Below are positions 10,701 through 23,500 of a stretch of DNA of 64,000 bases, piece by piece; position 1 is the first letter of the stretch, and every line of letters starts with the position of its first letter. Source of the DNA: Progne subis subis (Eukaryota > Chordata > Aves > Passeriformes > Hirundinidae); the NCBI GenBank assembly GCA_022316685.1, contig JAKJHU010000014.1:3033001-3097000 (forward strand), read 5' to 3'. Below the pieces are notes generated by a model. It ran no database searches and was not told where the DNA came from. It was given only the letters and a program-made list of their open reading frames with translations. A program made the translations under genes and the position numbers.

Positions 10701-13384
10701 GAAGAGGGGTAACAAGAAGAATATAAATAAGAGAGATTTTCAAGGTTGTGGTGACCCTAGGCACACAAAAGTGAGGAATGGGAGGCTGCTGTGGATATTT
10801 CCAATCTGTCTTTTGCCAGTCCCACAGTCCCAAGACACCCTGGGGGTTCAGCTGCCACGCTTGCAATTATACCTTGAAATAAAGTCTGATAGAATCCGAG
10901 CTGCACTGCTGACCACTGGAATTACCCTTTCCTCGAGGCTGATGTGCAGTTGCAGACAAGAGGCAGGATGCAGGAGGCTCGGGATCGTTCTGCAGAGCCA
11001 AGCAGGCTGCTCCTTCCCCTGCCCTCTCTTCCACTAAAGGCCAAAGGCAGCAGGCTGGTGTCCTTGGGGTGGGCTGTTAGCCTGGTGTCAGCACAGAGGA
11101 CATGACCACCATTATTAAAATGTGAGATTTAGAGACATACCTGGAGCTTGGAAGCACCGGAGGCTGTGGGTGAGCAGGACACAGAGAGAGGCACTGAGAG
11201 AGCTCAGGGGGCTGCATGGAGCAGCATCTCTCCTCTTGACAGAGCTCTTGACAGACAGTTACATCAGCCTGGACTCCTGTTGTGCATTGCCCAGGGTCTG
11301 ACACATGGCACAGATTTCTGCAGACACCTTGTTCAGATAGGTTAGCATTGATCTTCACACAGTCCTCACAGCTGCTGTCAGGTGGGGCACAGCTATAGGT
11401 ATAAACATACTGGGGATATATGAGGGCATAATAAGCTTTCAAGGGAGGAGTTCTTAATTTGGGTACAGACTGTATATGCTAATTATATGGCAGCAGTCTT
11501 GGCAATTAGCATACATGCTTTCAACTTGCATTTCTGATTGCTGTAACAAAGCTAGCTCTGCCTTCTCCACTCACTGAGTTCAAAGGCCTTGTCTTGATTT
11601 AAGAAAAGCTGTCCTAAAGCTGTTAGGAGAAAATGAAGCTGTGGTACTGCCACTGTCAGGCTGCCCACTTAACAAACTGCGTGGTAAATGGATGAGCAGC
11701 CAAGCTCCCTGCAATGGTTCATGAGAGCTTTGAGGCTGGAAAAGGCTAGCCAGCATATATTGTCACTGGCATACAACATGTTCTCACAGTGAAAACAGCA
11801 CAGGTCTTCCAAATCAGAGCATGCATCCCTAAAATATCAGCACCCAAAGATACACCTTGGGTCCGGATCATAGACTGTCATACTTAAAAGAGAATATTAC
11901 ATACACATCCCAGAAGGAAAAGTAATAATCAATGGAGGAAACCAGAATAGAAACCAGAAGAAAATTTGAAGTTCTCTTGGATTATCCTGCCAACCCTGGG
12001 ACCCAAGACCAGCACAGGTCACGAGTAATATTTAAAAAGATTTGGCACCTTAATCTGCTTGGGTGTTTTCATCAACCCCAGCAGACATTTTAAATGGGTG
12101 TAGGATTTCTGTAAATCTGGTTGCAAGTTATCTTTGAAAATGAGGCTTAAACCCCCAAGCAAGATAGTCTTCTACAGAATTTAACCCTAAAAGGGGAGTC
12201 ATCAGCATGTGGTTGTGCTGCTGTAGCAGGTGAAGTTGTAGCCTTTGAGCCTGGCTAGAACTCTCCAGGTCAACTCCCTGCAGAGAGCTGGTGTTGCCTG
12301 AACTGCCTCCACCGAAATTTAGGATTATAGTCCCCTGTTGTTGCCAAGGTACATTTCTGGTTCCTGTCTCAAGGTACATGTTCCATGTAGAAGCTCAATG
12401 TTGCAGTGCCACAGTCAAACTGCAGATATTTGAGTGTCATTCTAGAGGCTGGGTGAGGTCACCCTGTGCTCAGCAGGTGCCACTGAAGTTGATCTAGATT
12501 TCCTCCAGAACAAGTTGAAGCTGTGTCACATCATGCAGGATGATCACTTAATGCTTGGCATTTGGAATAATACTTAATGTTACACAATTATAGTGTCAAA
12601 TGGCTGGCAGCAATTTTGCCAGACGAATATCATGTCTTTCCAAGAAGGATCCAATCTTTAATATAATTTCCATGCTGGAGGCTTTTCCAATTTCTGTTTA
12701 TTAGAAATGACCTATCTATGTTGGAAGTGCTGCCTTTAACCCAATACAGCTGGTTCCACCAGCAGCACTGTGAAAAAATCCTGTCTGCAGCATTTTGCTT
12801 CCACAGAGTTGCTGTATGACCAAAGCAAATTGTCACCTTGCAGAAATTAGGCCTTTGAAGGGGTAAAAGAGTGTTAGCACTTCATCTGCTTTGTGTGCTT
12901 TGAGGCTCTTTCCAAAGAATTTAGCTTTTACAGCCCTCAAAGCACGGAAATGTATTGGTGGCAGGGAAATGTAGAAAGATAATGATGTGGATGGAGAGCC
13001 CATGGAAGAAGAACAAAACAGGCTCAGAGATGCCAGGGGTGTGCCAGTCCAGAGCCAAGCTGAGGAGGAGTGCAGCCACCTGGCTTCTCTCCCCGTTTTT
13101 CTATCTTCCTGTTATTACCTTCCTAAACCCAAATCACCAGCTGCAGTGGAGGTTCTTGCTGTGAAGCTGAACTGGTGATGAAATGCAGTATTTTGGGGGG
13201 CAGTCTTGTTCATTTGGATCGCATGTATAAGGTCAGATGCCCTAAGCCCAGGCAGGCTCCATTACTTGGAAAAGATTTCCACTTGTACAAGAAGAGGCCA
13301 GTTTTAATCGGAATCCTCATGCCCAGATTTCCCATAGAGCATAGAACAGACAGCAGCTGTTTGCACCACCTTCACCTATTTGAA

Positions 13385-13426
13385 CCACTGCTTTTTTTCT
13401 TTTTTTTTTCTTTTTTTTTTTTTTTT
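13385..13426. repeat. T-rich low-complexity tract
   Basis: The tract contains T-runs separated by single C residues, the longest being 16 T (13411-13426). It makes an artificial poly-Phe stretch in one open frame and poly-Lys on the opposite strand. It is probably a decayed oligo-T or oligo-A tail or a mononucleotide microsatellite. Confidence 0.9.
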
Positions 13427-14657
13427 AATGGGACCTTGGTGAAGTCGTTATGTTTTTCTCTCTCAGTGGAATCTTTCCTGTCTCTCTGAGGAAAGAGCAA
13501 GTGTGGGATGACTAGATTCATTTCTATTTTAAGGAAAAAAATAGTATTCAAGGTGTAATACATAAATGGCAAATCTGACTGTCCTGAACGTTCATGTAAA
13601 TGCAGTGATACACTTGAACCTTCTTTACCAGGCAGTAAAAAAGGCATTTTAATGATGCATTTTATGGGGCCGAGGAGATGAGTGAGCAGTCATTGTGAGA
13701 AGTGACGAGTCACCCTCCTGAAATTCTCTAACAAGTGTTTAATCTTTATTCCCTGGAGGGATGGCTTTGGTAACTGGAAAAGTGAGAACAATAGAGAACT
13801 GAGGTCAGTTTTGGCAGAAATGGGTCACAGTAATTCCTAAGTCAAAAATAACCCGTGTTAGTCGCTATCCACTTCCTCAGGCTCCAGTTTTGCCACCTCC
13901 CTGCAGGTCCAGCAGCTTTGCTGTGGGCTGTGGTGTCCTGCTCGGGCAGCACTGACCATCCTCTCACCCACTGCACATCCAGGCTGTGCTTCTCTAACTG
14001 GCTTCCAGAAAACTGAGAGAAAAACAAAATCACAAAATTCTTGTAGCTCCTTAGGAGGCTGCACGTTTGCCTGTGTTTGAGCCTCCTGGGTGCAGAATTC
14101 CCACCAGTCCTCAGCGGGGTCGAGGCTCTGAAGTGCCGGCTGCAGCCGGAGAGGTGCAGCAGAGGTGGCAGCACCTCCGTGGTGCCTCTTACAGTGCCCG
14201 GAGCTCTCAGGATGCTGTTATCCCCGGGAAGGACACCTGGGATGCCTCTCCCCACATCCGCCCCCGGTGTCCGTCTGTCCTGGTGGCTGTTCTGCCTCGG
14301 CCTCAGCTCAGCCCAGCCCTCCCATGCTGGGATCACACCTCCTGATGGCACTGCAGACATACTTTTAGAAATCCTGAACTACTCCCGCCTCAGACCCGTA
14401 TTTCAAGCTCTTGTTTCATGTCGCCCCTTTTTCAGGGGTTTTAAGGAAGGTGGCAGTGCTTTATTGTGATTGGGTTGTTGTTTTGAGGCAGGCAGAGTGA
14501 TGGCGTTTTATTTTGATTTCAGCAGCACACCCGTTAGGATTTTGAAAGGTAGTAATATTCCCTGGGAACAGAAGAGGGCAGCTGCTTTTTGGGAAATGAA
14601 GAGTGCATTGACTGTTTTTGAGAATGAAATAGCAGTCACTCAGATCCAGACGAGAGA

Positions 14658-14660
<3 letters not shown>

Positions 14661-14691
<31 letters not shown>
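14661..14691. repeat. T31 mononucleotide tract
   Basis: Thirty-one uninterrupted T residues are followed by AAA and another T-run. It bounds a GC-richer segment on its right side, with the tract at 13385 on the left. Its exact length in an assembly is unreliable. Confidence 0.95.
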
Positions 14692-14700
<9 letters not shown>

Positions 14701-17700
14701 TTCTCTCCCCATGAATGAATAAAAATAGCACAGTATTTCAGGGCTCATGCTGGTGTAATTAGTGTGTGAAATAGCTGGACCCCCATCACCTTCCACTGAG
14801 TCCCTGGGTTTTGTCTGACAAAATTAGATTCCTTGCAATTTTATTGCAATGTAATTAAAAAGTAACCAAGGGAATACAGAACTCGGTCTTCAGAGATGTT
14901 CGGCTTCAGACAGAGTAAAAAGCATCTGCAGCTCTCTGGATTGAGTCAGTTTCTTTATTTACTGCCCATGGAGGGGGGAAAATGCTGTCAGCTGTCTGTA
15001 TGCATGGAAAAATCAGGTTTCGTAAATGTTTTTCAAGCCTCTCAAACGCAAGGGTTTTTTTTCTTTTTTAAATTGAAAGAGGTTTTCAGTTTGTATTAAA
15101 CAACAGATGCATAAATTCCAAGCCAAAACATCCTCCTGGAGTGAAATCTTCGTTTGTAATTTCTCAAATAAGGCATCTTGATGTTTCAAACTTCCATTTG
15201 CAATGCTAACAATTACACAACTTTGATGGGAGATTGCAATGAGATTAAGTCCATCCAAATCTTTATTTCCTGACAAATATTTGGCTGAAGACCATGTAGC
15301 TGCTCTGATGTGCAGCCCCGAGCCCTGACCTCAGGCCCAGAGCAGCCCTGCTCTGGCAGCAGCCCCAGGCTGCCTTGCCTTCAGCTTGTATACCTATTTT
15401 TCAGTGTATGCAAACAGCACATAGGCAGCACAGCCTTGTAGCACAGGGTGGCCAAGTTTTCCGTAAGAAATTCCTATACCTGATTTTCCACATGATGCCT
15501 GTTCCCCATCCAAAACTCACAAGCCTCTCTCCCAGCTCCCCGTGGCCAGGGCTGTGCTGGGGGCACGGCTGGATCCTGAGTCAGGAAATTGGGTCTGCTC
15601 TTAAAGCCAAAATAATCGTACTGAATGCCATGGAGACACATGTCCTGGATGTGTTTGCCCCAGTCTATTGTGTGTTTCCTGGATGCCACATCCTGGATGT
15701 GGCTCTTGATGAGAGGGGCAGTTAATCCCCGTTCATGTGGGACTTGTACATCCCAGTGCCTTTGCTGGTCCAGGCAGGTAATTTGGAAAGCTCAAGAGTG
15801 ACTTCTCCCAGAACCTTCCCAGTGCCACTGTGTCCTTCCAGCTCTGAAAACAAATGGGAATTTTTGTATTTGACTGCACCAAGAAGCATGTGAAAAGACA
15901 AATTGTCTTTTTTTTTTTTTCAATAGCTCCAAGGCAGAAATAATTAGAGATCCTCCGTAATGACACAGTACTGACTGAAAGGGTAGCCCTAAAAAGACGG
16001 CTCTTCTGATGCAGGAAATAATGAGGGCTGCTCTAAACTTTTAATCAGAGGCTCAAATTTTATTTGCAGCTCCTGACAAGGATAGCATCCCTTAATAACG
16101 CTCCTGACAGCACCAAACTCCTGAAATTAATATGAGAGCAACGAGGATTTAATGGAAGCGCTAATTACAGATGCTGGAATTATTCTGCCGCAATTCAAAA
16201 CCTCTGATGTGGAGAAACTCTTAGCACGGTTGGGCTGTCATCTAATTTCTATGAAGTTTTGCTGTGAAAGGTGACCCTGGCTTTACACACCTTCCTTCTG
16301 CGAGATGTGGGCATCCTTCCCTCACCCTGACTTCCACAACTTGCAAGCAATTAATTCTTCCTGCTCTGGAGACAGAACTACTCACACCCCTCCCGAGTGC
16401 TCTTCCCTCTATTTCCCCTCTCATGATTAGTCATACTGTCCCAGTGGACTCACATCCAGGCTTTTCTCCAAATAATCTGACTGCTTATGCAGGTGGGTAA
16501 AACGCAGATGGCTGTGGCAGTTTGTACCTGGAGTGCCACCCCTGCAGCTGGAGCAGCTGAACCTCTCGTGGAACAGCTCCTGCTTCTCTGTGCTTCCTGG
16601 TCTCATTTATTAGACCAACTGGTCCCAATAAATTGGTTCCACTTCTTGTGGTTATTCAGGGATTGGTGGGGCATGGATGGAAGTGAGGACCAGGCAGCTT
16701 CCAGGTGAGAGAGGACGATCCATGGGGTGAAGCCACCTCAGTCTCTAACCCTGAGTGCACCTCCCAAAAAGCACAGATCTTTGGAAACAATCTGACATTA
16801 TCAGTAGACCTACTTGTGCCTTGCTCCAGAGCCACTTTTTACCCCAGACTTCCTCCAAATCTCCCAGAGGTGCACGGAGGCCCTGCCAGGACCCTGGGGC
16901 AGGGAGGCTGTGGGAGGTGATCCCTGGCTCGTGAGTCCTTGGCAGGCTGGGCTGGTGGGCTCCATTCCCAGCAACCACCTGGCTCTTTGGAGCCTTCCTG
17001 GTGATGCCAGGAGATTGCTGCTGGCCGGACAAGCTGCTCTGAACACCCTGAAGAACCCTGTCATCATCCTCCTAAAGGTTTCCTTGGGGTTTGGGGACTG
17101 GCTGTATGGCAGCAAGCCCAAACTGCTCTCCTTGCATATCCTGAAAGTGCTCCCGCTGCATGTTTAGCATTTAGGAGGACAAGAATTAGATTTGAAGGCT
17201 TTAAAGGGAGAGCTTCGATTTCCAAGATGAGAGGAAGTCACAGACTGAGGGACTGGAGAGGGACCTTCCCCAAAACGTGAACCTCTTTTGAGCTGTGCAA
17301 CTTTTTCTAGTCTCTCTCACGGCCAGCTCTGAAACCCGAATCTTGATATTAGTTCCAACTGTTGAATGGCATTAGATGATTCATCTCTGCTATTAACACA
17401 AAAAAAGTAATACCATTTTCTGCTTTGCACATAATGCCTTTTGAGAAATAGATGAAGACATAAGGGACACGGAAGAATTATTTAATCTAAGCTTTTTTTT
17501 TCCTTCAGCCCTGTATTTTGTCACTCCATTGAATGATTACACTCCAGTTTCTGCCCTTCCCCAGTGACTCTGGAGACAGTGACAACGGCAGGAGCCATCT
17601 CACCCTGCTTCAGCGCCCCTCTCCTAAGGGAGGGGTGTGCATCTTTTATCAAAAAGTAATAAATGTTCTTCGGTATAACAGAGTGAAAAGAAGGAGGGGA

Positions 17701-19513
17701 AAATCACCTAGCTGGTTTCAATACACTCTTTTAATAAGCCAGAGCCACTGTCATAAAAATGCCAGCACCAGCATTGAAAATCGAAGTACAATCTCAACGA
17801 TTCAGCTGCAAAATCTAATTTGGCCAAAGAGGGGGCTTGGAGATTTTTCCACCCTTTCTGGTCAACATGGAGTCATGTGCATAAATACAAATATTCCCAG
17901 GAAACTTTGCAATGAATCATATGCTCTGTGGCAATAAAGATGGAGATGTTTTTATTGTTGTGGTAATTCTTGGTACGGGATGTGGATTTTGCAGCTGAAA
18001 GACAATGGCCAACTTTATGGATTTTTGAGCTCTTATTTATTTGCGAAAACCTTGATGGAGAGGAATTCAAACACATCATTCCTCTCCCCCTCTGGTATTA
18101 AAAAAAGGGAGCAATAAATGAAAGATGAATTGCTAGAAGTAAAAATGACAGGAAAAATCTTATGGCGCTGAATTTTGGGGAAGGATATTTGTAAACCAAA
18201 TACTTAGTTCCCAATGTCACTGTAAAATAAAGTTCTCTCTAAATTTCCCTGAAATCATGGACCATGTGCTGACTTGTGGATGCTGGGTGTTGAGCTGGAT
18301 GCTAACACTTGAGCTCACACTAAACCTACTAAAAGTAAAGAATTTTTAAATCAAAATTTTATACTAAATATAGAGAATTTTTGAATGCTGTGAGTGGGGA
18401 GAGAATGGTATTTTACACAAGCATCTTAAAAGCTCCCATGTCCCTACAACCTAGTGGTGGATGGCCTCATGACATCCATATTTGTGTTTACTGGGGTTTG
18501 TAAGTGCTGTTATAACGATGCTAAATTATACAGAATGAAATGAGTTAACTTCCCAGGGCTGGGAACCGAAAACCCTTTCTTCTTTAGTGCCATTCTTGCT
18601 GCTGTTAAGGGTTTATCAAGAGGAAGCTGCATTTTTCTCAGCACATTATTATTGTGATTGTTTCCCCGGCACTGACAGCAACCCCAGTACTTTCTCATTA
18701 TGTGGTAGATGTGCAAGAGCCCGCTCTGCCTCCCATTAAAATCAATAACTATCTTCCTTAATTAGCATTCAAATTACAATCAGTCTTTTAACATTACTAT
18801 CAATTAGGCACAGCACAGCTATGCCCTGTCGTTTGTCTGAATTCTTCCAAGTGTGCCAGGTTCCCAGAGGCTGGGTGGGATCATGGGCAGGAGCCAGACC
18901 CCGGGGGTTTGGGTTGCATCCACTGATCTGATGGCCACGGGCTCTCTGAAATATTGCTGGAGGAGGAGGAGGCTCTCCTGAAACAACAGGCACAGCTGAG
19001 TTGATTGCCCCATTCCAATCAAATGAATAACTTGGAAGTGTCAGAAATGTGATTACACCCACAGAAAAGCGAGCCTTTCCTCCTTTTTTCCTCCAGTGCT
19101 GGATGCTGTAGGGCTGGAGCAACCTTGGCACGCAGTGAACTTTCCCCAGCAGCTGGGCTGGGGCCCAGAAATCAGCACATGCGGGTTTCTGAGGCAAATT
19201 GCAGCACATGGGAGCAAAGGATAACTGGCTGCAAAGCTGCAGGTTGGGAAACCAGGGCGCAGTAGTGCTGGGTTTATTCTTCTCTCAGTGCTGTATATCA
19301 AGGAACTGCTGTAGATGTTGAGGAGGCACCAAGGGAGCTTGAAATGATTGATGTGTCATCATGACTCCTCCGAAGCACCTGCCAAGGGGGACCTGGGGCG
19401 GGACGGGGCAGGTTCCAGGGGCCGAAGCTTGTGTTTGCTGCCCAAGATTGTTTCTTCAGGTTGGGATCAGAGTATTTGCAGTGCTTCAGTCAAAAGGAAG
19501 AAAGAAAAAGGGG

Positions 19514-19536
19514 AAAAAAAAAAAAAAAAAAAAAAA
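19514..19536. repeat. A23 mononucleotide tract
   Basis: Twenty-three A residues lie within a purine-rich segment (AAAGAAAAAGGGG on the left, GGAAAGAACG on the right). It is one of only two A-runs of 15 or more on the + strand of this window. Confidence 0.95.
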
Positions 19537-20454
19537 GGAAAGAACGAAAGTGTTTTGATGACGTTTAAGCACAGAACAAACCTGGTTCCCTGATGGCTCT
19601 ACCAAGGTTTGCTGAAAATTAGCTGCTCAGCACATGGTGATATTTGCTAGCAAAACAGACTAAATGATCTAAACCAAAGCACATGGGGCTGTTATAAACC
19701 TCCTATGCCTTAGATCAGAAAATTGCTTAGCACTGGCAATTTACTCTAACAACCCTCCTCAATCTAATAGAGATTATCCTCTGGAAAGGTCTGTTTTCTA
19801 CTCTGAAAACTCAGTCTGCCACCTATTTTCCTCTGTCCCCAAAGCTTATATTAAATTTGTGCTATTTAAACTCCTGACTGTTTTTTATACTATTGTGTTT
19901 TACAACCACGTGGTGCATTTGAATTCATTCTGCGTGTGGGAACGGGAGGCAGACAGAAACCTGTTCTTTGGAAGTGAGGAGTATTTCCCCTTGGAGCTCT
20001 ATACTTCACCTCCTCTCTCCATCTTCTTTATCTGAGATGATAGAAGACCCTCTTGGCAAGGATAGCAGTTGTCCATGTGGAAAAGTGACCATTTAATTTA
20101 TATTTTTCACTTTCTTGGATCCAGTGAGCATCTGGAAGAAGGAGTGCAGCTAGTGCCGCTCTGCCAGAGGGCTTTCAAGGGCTGCCAGCAGCTGGTCCAT
20201 GAGAGGCAGGCTGCTCCAGACCAGGATGAACCTATCAGCATTAATTAAAACACAGAAGTATCTAAGTGTGATGGAGCTTGCCTGTGTTGCACCTGGAGAG
20301 GAATCTCGGTCTTAGTGACCTCTTTGCTGCACACCAAAGGACACGCTTTGGACGTTCCAGCACAGTCTGGTGTGACCACATCAGTAAATGTGGACAGAAC
20401 CAGGGCTTTTCCTGCAGGGTAGAGGGCGTGAGCTACCACAAAATTCAAGCATGG

Positions 20455-20583
20455 TACCTCCATGTTCAAGGTCAGGCTGAGCAGGGCCCCGAGGAACCTG
20501 ATCTAGTGGGTGCCATGGTTGAGGGATTGTAACAAAATGACCTTTAAGGCATCTTCCAGCCCACACCATCCTGTGATTCTTGT
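20455..20583 (+). mobile_element. CR1 LINE 3'-end fragment
   Basis: The stretch reads TGTTCAAGGTCAGGCTGAGC, then GAACCTGATCTAGTGG, then ATGACCTTTAAGGCATCTTC, and ends CCTGTGATTCTTGTG. These match in order the 3' terminal part of the avian CR1 consensus as I remember it, in sense orientation. The terminal octamer repeats are reduced to a degenerate GATTCTTG. It is a severely 5'-truncated, diverged copy with no reverse-transcriptase sequence. Confidence 0.75.
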
Positions 20584-23500
20584 GCCATTTAGCCCAGACT
20601 GGCTGTCAAAGCAGGAGATGGGGATTCAGTGGCAGGAAGGAGAGAAACAGCTTCGCCCCTTCCACCTCTGCTATATTATTTATTCATTTACATCTCACAA
20701 CCAGATTTAATGTATCTAGATGTGCCAGCTCAAGGAACTTCAGTTTCTTCTCTTAACTGCTGTGACAATCTCACTTCTGCTGCCTTCTGAAAATAGAAAA
20801 TGCCATGCAGATAAAATGGCCCATTTCGATGAATATCTTTGAGATTTTTCAGTTTTCCTTTCTTCACATCACAGAGAACTTCAAACTTCACCTCAGCACC
20901 CGAGGCTCTGATTTCAATTTACATTAATTTCAGACAGCACAAAGCGATTCCCTAATAGCTGAGAGCATTGTTAATGCGTCTTTTTTTTTGAGGTAAAGAA
21001 AGAAGAAAATGGTCTAAAAGAAATTCTTATATTGTTCATAATAACAATTTGCAATGAAGCAAAACCCCATGAAAGTTCTTGCAATAAAATACATGCACTT
21101 TCCTGTTTGGCTCTTAATTCTTATTTCACACTTTTTATTTGCTGAGCTTTTCAATTTTCTGAGCAAGATGGGAAAAATGAACTCTTGGTGCTCAGTTCAC
21201 AGGAGCACCTCATCAAAGTGAGTGAGTTTCCACCCTGAGTAACTCACCTGCCTTCCACAGGTAAGGAGGGGGAGAGGGGAAATCCTCACTGTGTAGCGTT
21301 TTCCAGTTACATCAGAAGGTCTGATGAGGAGTCTCCAGATGAGAACTTCAAAGGCTGGTCACTTAAAAACCCAAAATCGTGATACATATTCTGACAGAAA
21401 GGTCGTAACTCTTACTTTAGCTTGGGAAACTGAAAAATGGCTTTATTTAACAGCAATGCACTTATCCCCCTTGAAATACGAATGAAGATTAATCCTCAGT
21501 CACGCTGGGAAAGACTTCGCTTTGAAATGGCTGTTACAGTGATTTTAAATTAACATACACAGCACACAGAGTGGATTCTTTTCCTCTGAGTGTGTCCACT
21601 CTGGGCACTTTCTACCACAATTTAATTGACTGCCAATTAATGTAAAGTAGTCAGACATTTTTAAGGCCAGGGTAGACATTTTCCCACATTAATCTGCAAG
21701 CTGGTTGATAATTAATCTGAGACATCTATCCTCCCCAACCCTAGAGATAGGTAAAACTATCAGATACCAGACACTTGTTACTAAAAGCCACAATTATATC
21801 TTCATTTATAACAGCTGGGGAACAATGTTTAATTAGTCACATGATATTATTTGTGGACAACTTACTTCCATATAGACAATGTCTAGATTGCCTCAAGTCA
21901 TATATTTGGGTTTGAAGATCATCTCAGAAATCGTTTGCTCCTTTGTGCTTCTCTTCTGACCTCTTATTTAACACCAGCAAAAGAGAAAGAAAAAAATGTT
22001 TCATCAAAGGTAAGATGTATTCTTTTTAATAATGAGTTTGTGGATTTTGTTTCCAGTCAAGAAAATCTCAAGGAATTAAGCAAAATATTTCTCTCCAAAT
22101 ATTTATTGAAGTTATTTGTGACTTTCTTTAGGGGAAAAAAAAAACAAAAAAAAACAAGGAAGCATTTGTAGAAGACACAGGCTTCTACAAAGCATGTTGC
22201 ATGTGTAGACACCTGCTTCATCTGCCATTCCTTGAATTTGGATGGAATGAAGGTACAGCTGCCTTTGCATTTACCTGGCATTTTCTATTCCCTCTGTACA
22301 CAGACACAGGATAACGTCAGGCTCACTACAAGCACAGGATCTTTGGTGTTTTCACTCTTTGCTTCCCCTGTCTTGCAGAGATAGAAAGAGCATGTCCAAG
22401 GGTCTTGCCCCTCCACAGAGCCCAGCCCTTGTGAGGAGCTGTGCTGTGCATGGTGGAAGGTACAGGGGAACGAGCAGCTCCCAGGAATGCCAAAACCATT
22501 CCACGTCTTATTTCTGAGTGAGCACAACCACCTCCTTACAGCTGCCGGGTGATGAAAACCCTCCACTCTGCCAGCTAATGGCAGTGCTTGAGCCAAGCTA
22601 GTCCTTGAGAGAGAGAAAAAGGAGCTGGCAGAGCCTCCTGCGTTCTGCTGGTACCCACCCACCTCCCAAAATGCCAGTGACTCATGCTCAGATCTCCAAC
22701 AAAAGACATGGTGCTGCCCGGTGCTGTTGTGAGAGATGCTGCCAAAACTTTCGGGGCCACTTCTCTTTGCCAAATCAAGGCAAAATATTTAAGTAAGTGA
22801 GAGCAAGCGGACTGTCCTGCTCCCAGGAGCCTTGTTGAACTCACTGCCTCGGGACATGCACCAACGCTTCAATGACGAGTTCTGCTGGGCCTTCAAAGTC
22901 TCCAAGCCTCAGACAACGTCTCAAAGTCAGGATGTTGCAGGCAAGCTCAGAGGGACCCACCGGCCGGGCTGGGCTGGGCTGGGCTGGTCCATGTCCCGGA
23001 GTCTGTCGTGCCAGGGGTATACTGGTCATACTGGGAGCAGTGCAGCTTCTGGAGCTGATGCTACAATACAGACAGCACTCACAGACACCCCCTCCCCAGC
23101 TAAGAGCAATAAAACCACTGTCACCTTCGCTTGCAGAGATGAGTTTCAGCTTTGTGATTTCTCCCCACGCCCCATCAAAGCCCCTCCAGTTCTGTAGATA
23201 CCCCTGTAGCTTAAGGAAACTTGAAACTTCTTCCAGGGAGGTTGGAGGAAAGCCCCTGCACAAACATTGAAAGGTTCTTAATCAAAGTCAGTAAGTGCCA
23301 GAGCAAAATGAATTGAACTTTGGGGTGAAAAATGGCTTTTCTTTTTAAGAAAGGTGGATACTTTCTATTGATTTTTTTTTCTTTACTTAGGATTTTGCTG
23401 CAAATCCATAAAGAAACTTTCACTGCAATGTTCTTGGAAATAAATGGTCCACATATTATACACATTCATTTACACCCAGCAGATCTATCTAAAAAGAATA

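Larger units (their letters stand above)
7766..20454. other. Intergenic region between convergent genes, left part
   Basis: No gene is supported here. The open frames are short, contradict each other on the two strands and lack splice or domain evidence. Homopolymer tracts are listed separately. Compositional highlights are a CpG-richer patch at about 14090-14340 and low-GC stretches rich in TAATTA-like motifs at about 16100-16260 and 17720-18010 that could be conserved noncoding DNA. A Cys-rich antisense frame at 11077-11442 is discussed under findings. Confidence 0.7.

Noticed and set aside
13842..14360. 172-codon antisense frame in the CpG-rich patch
   Set aside because: GC-rich DNA is stop-poor, and sense frames of 92 and 130 codons overlap it. 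No motif was recognised.
14470..14718. Open frame ending in poly-Phe
   Set aside because: The tail is the T31 tract, and nothing coding-like was seen otherwise.
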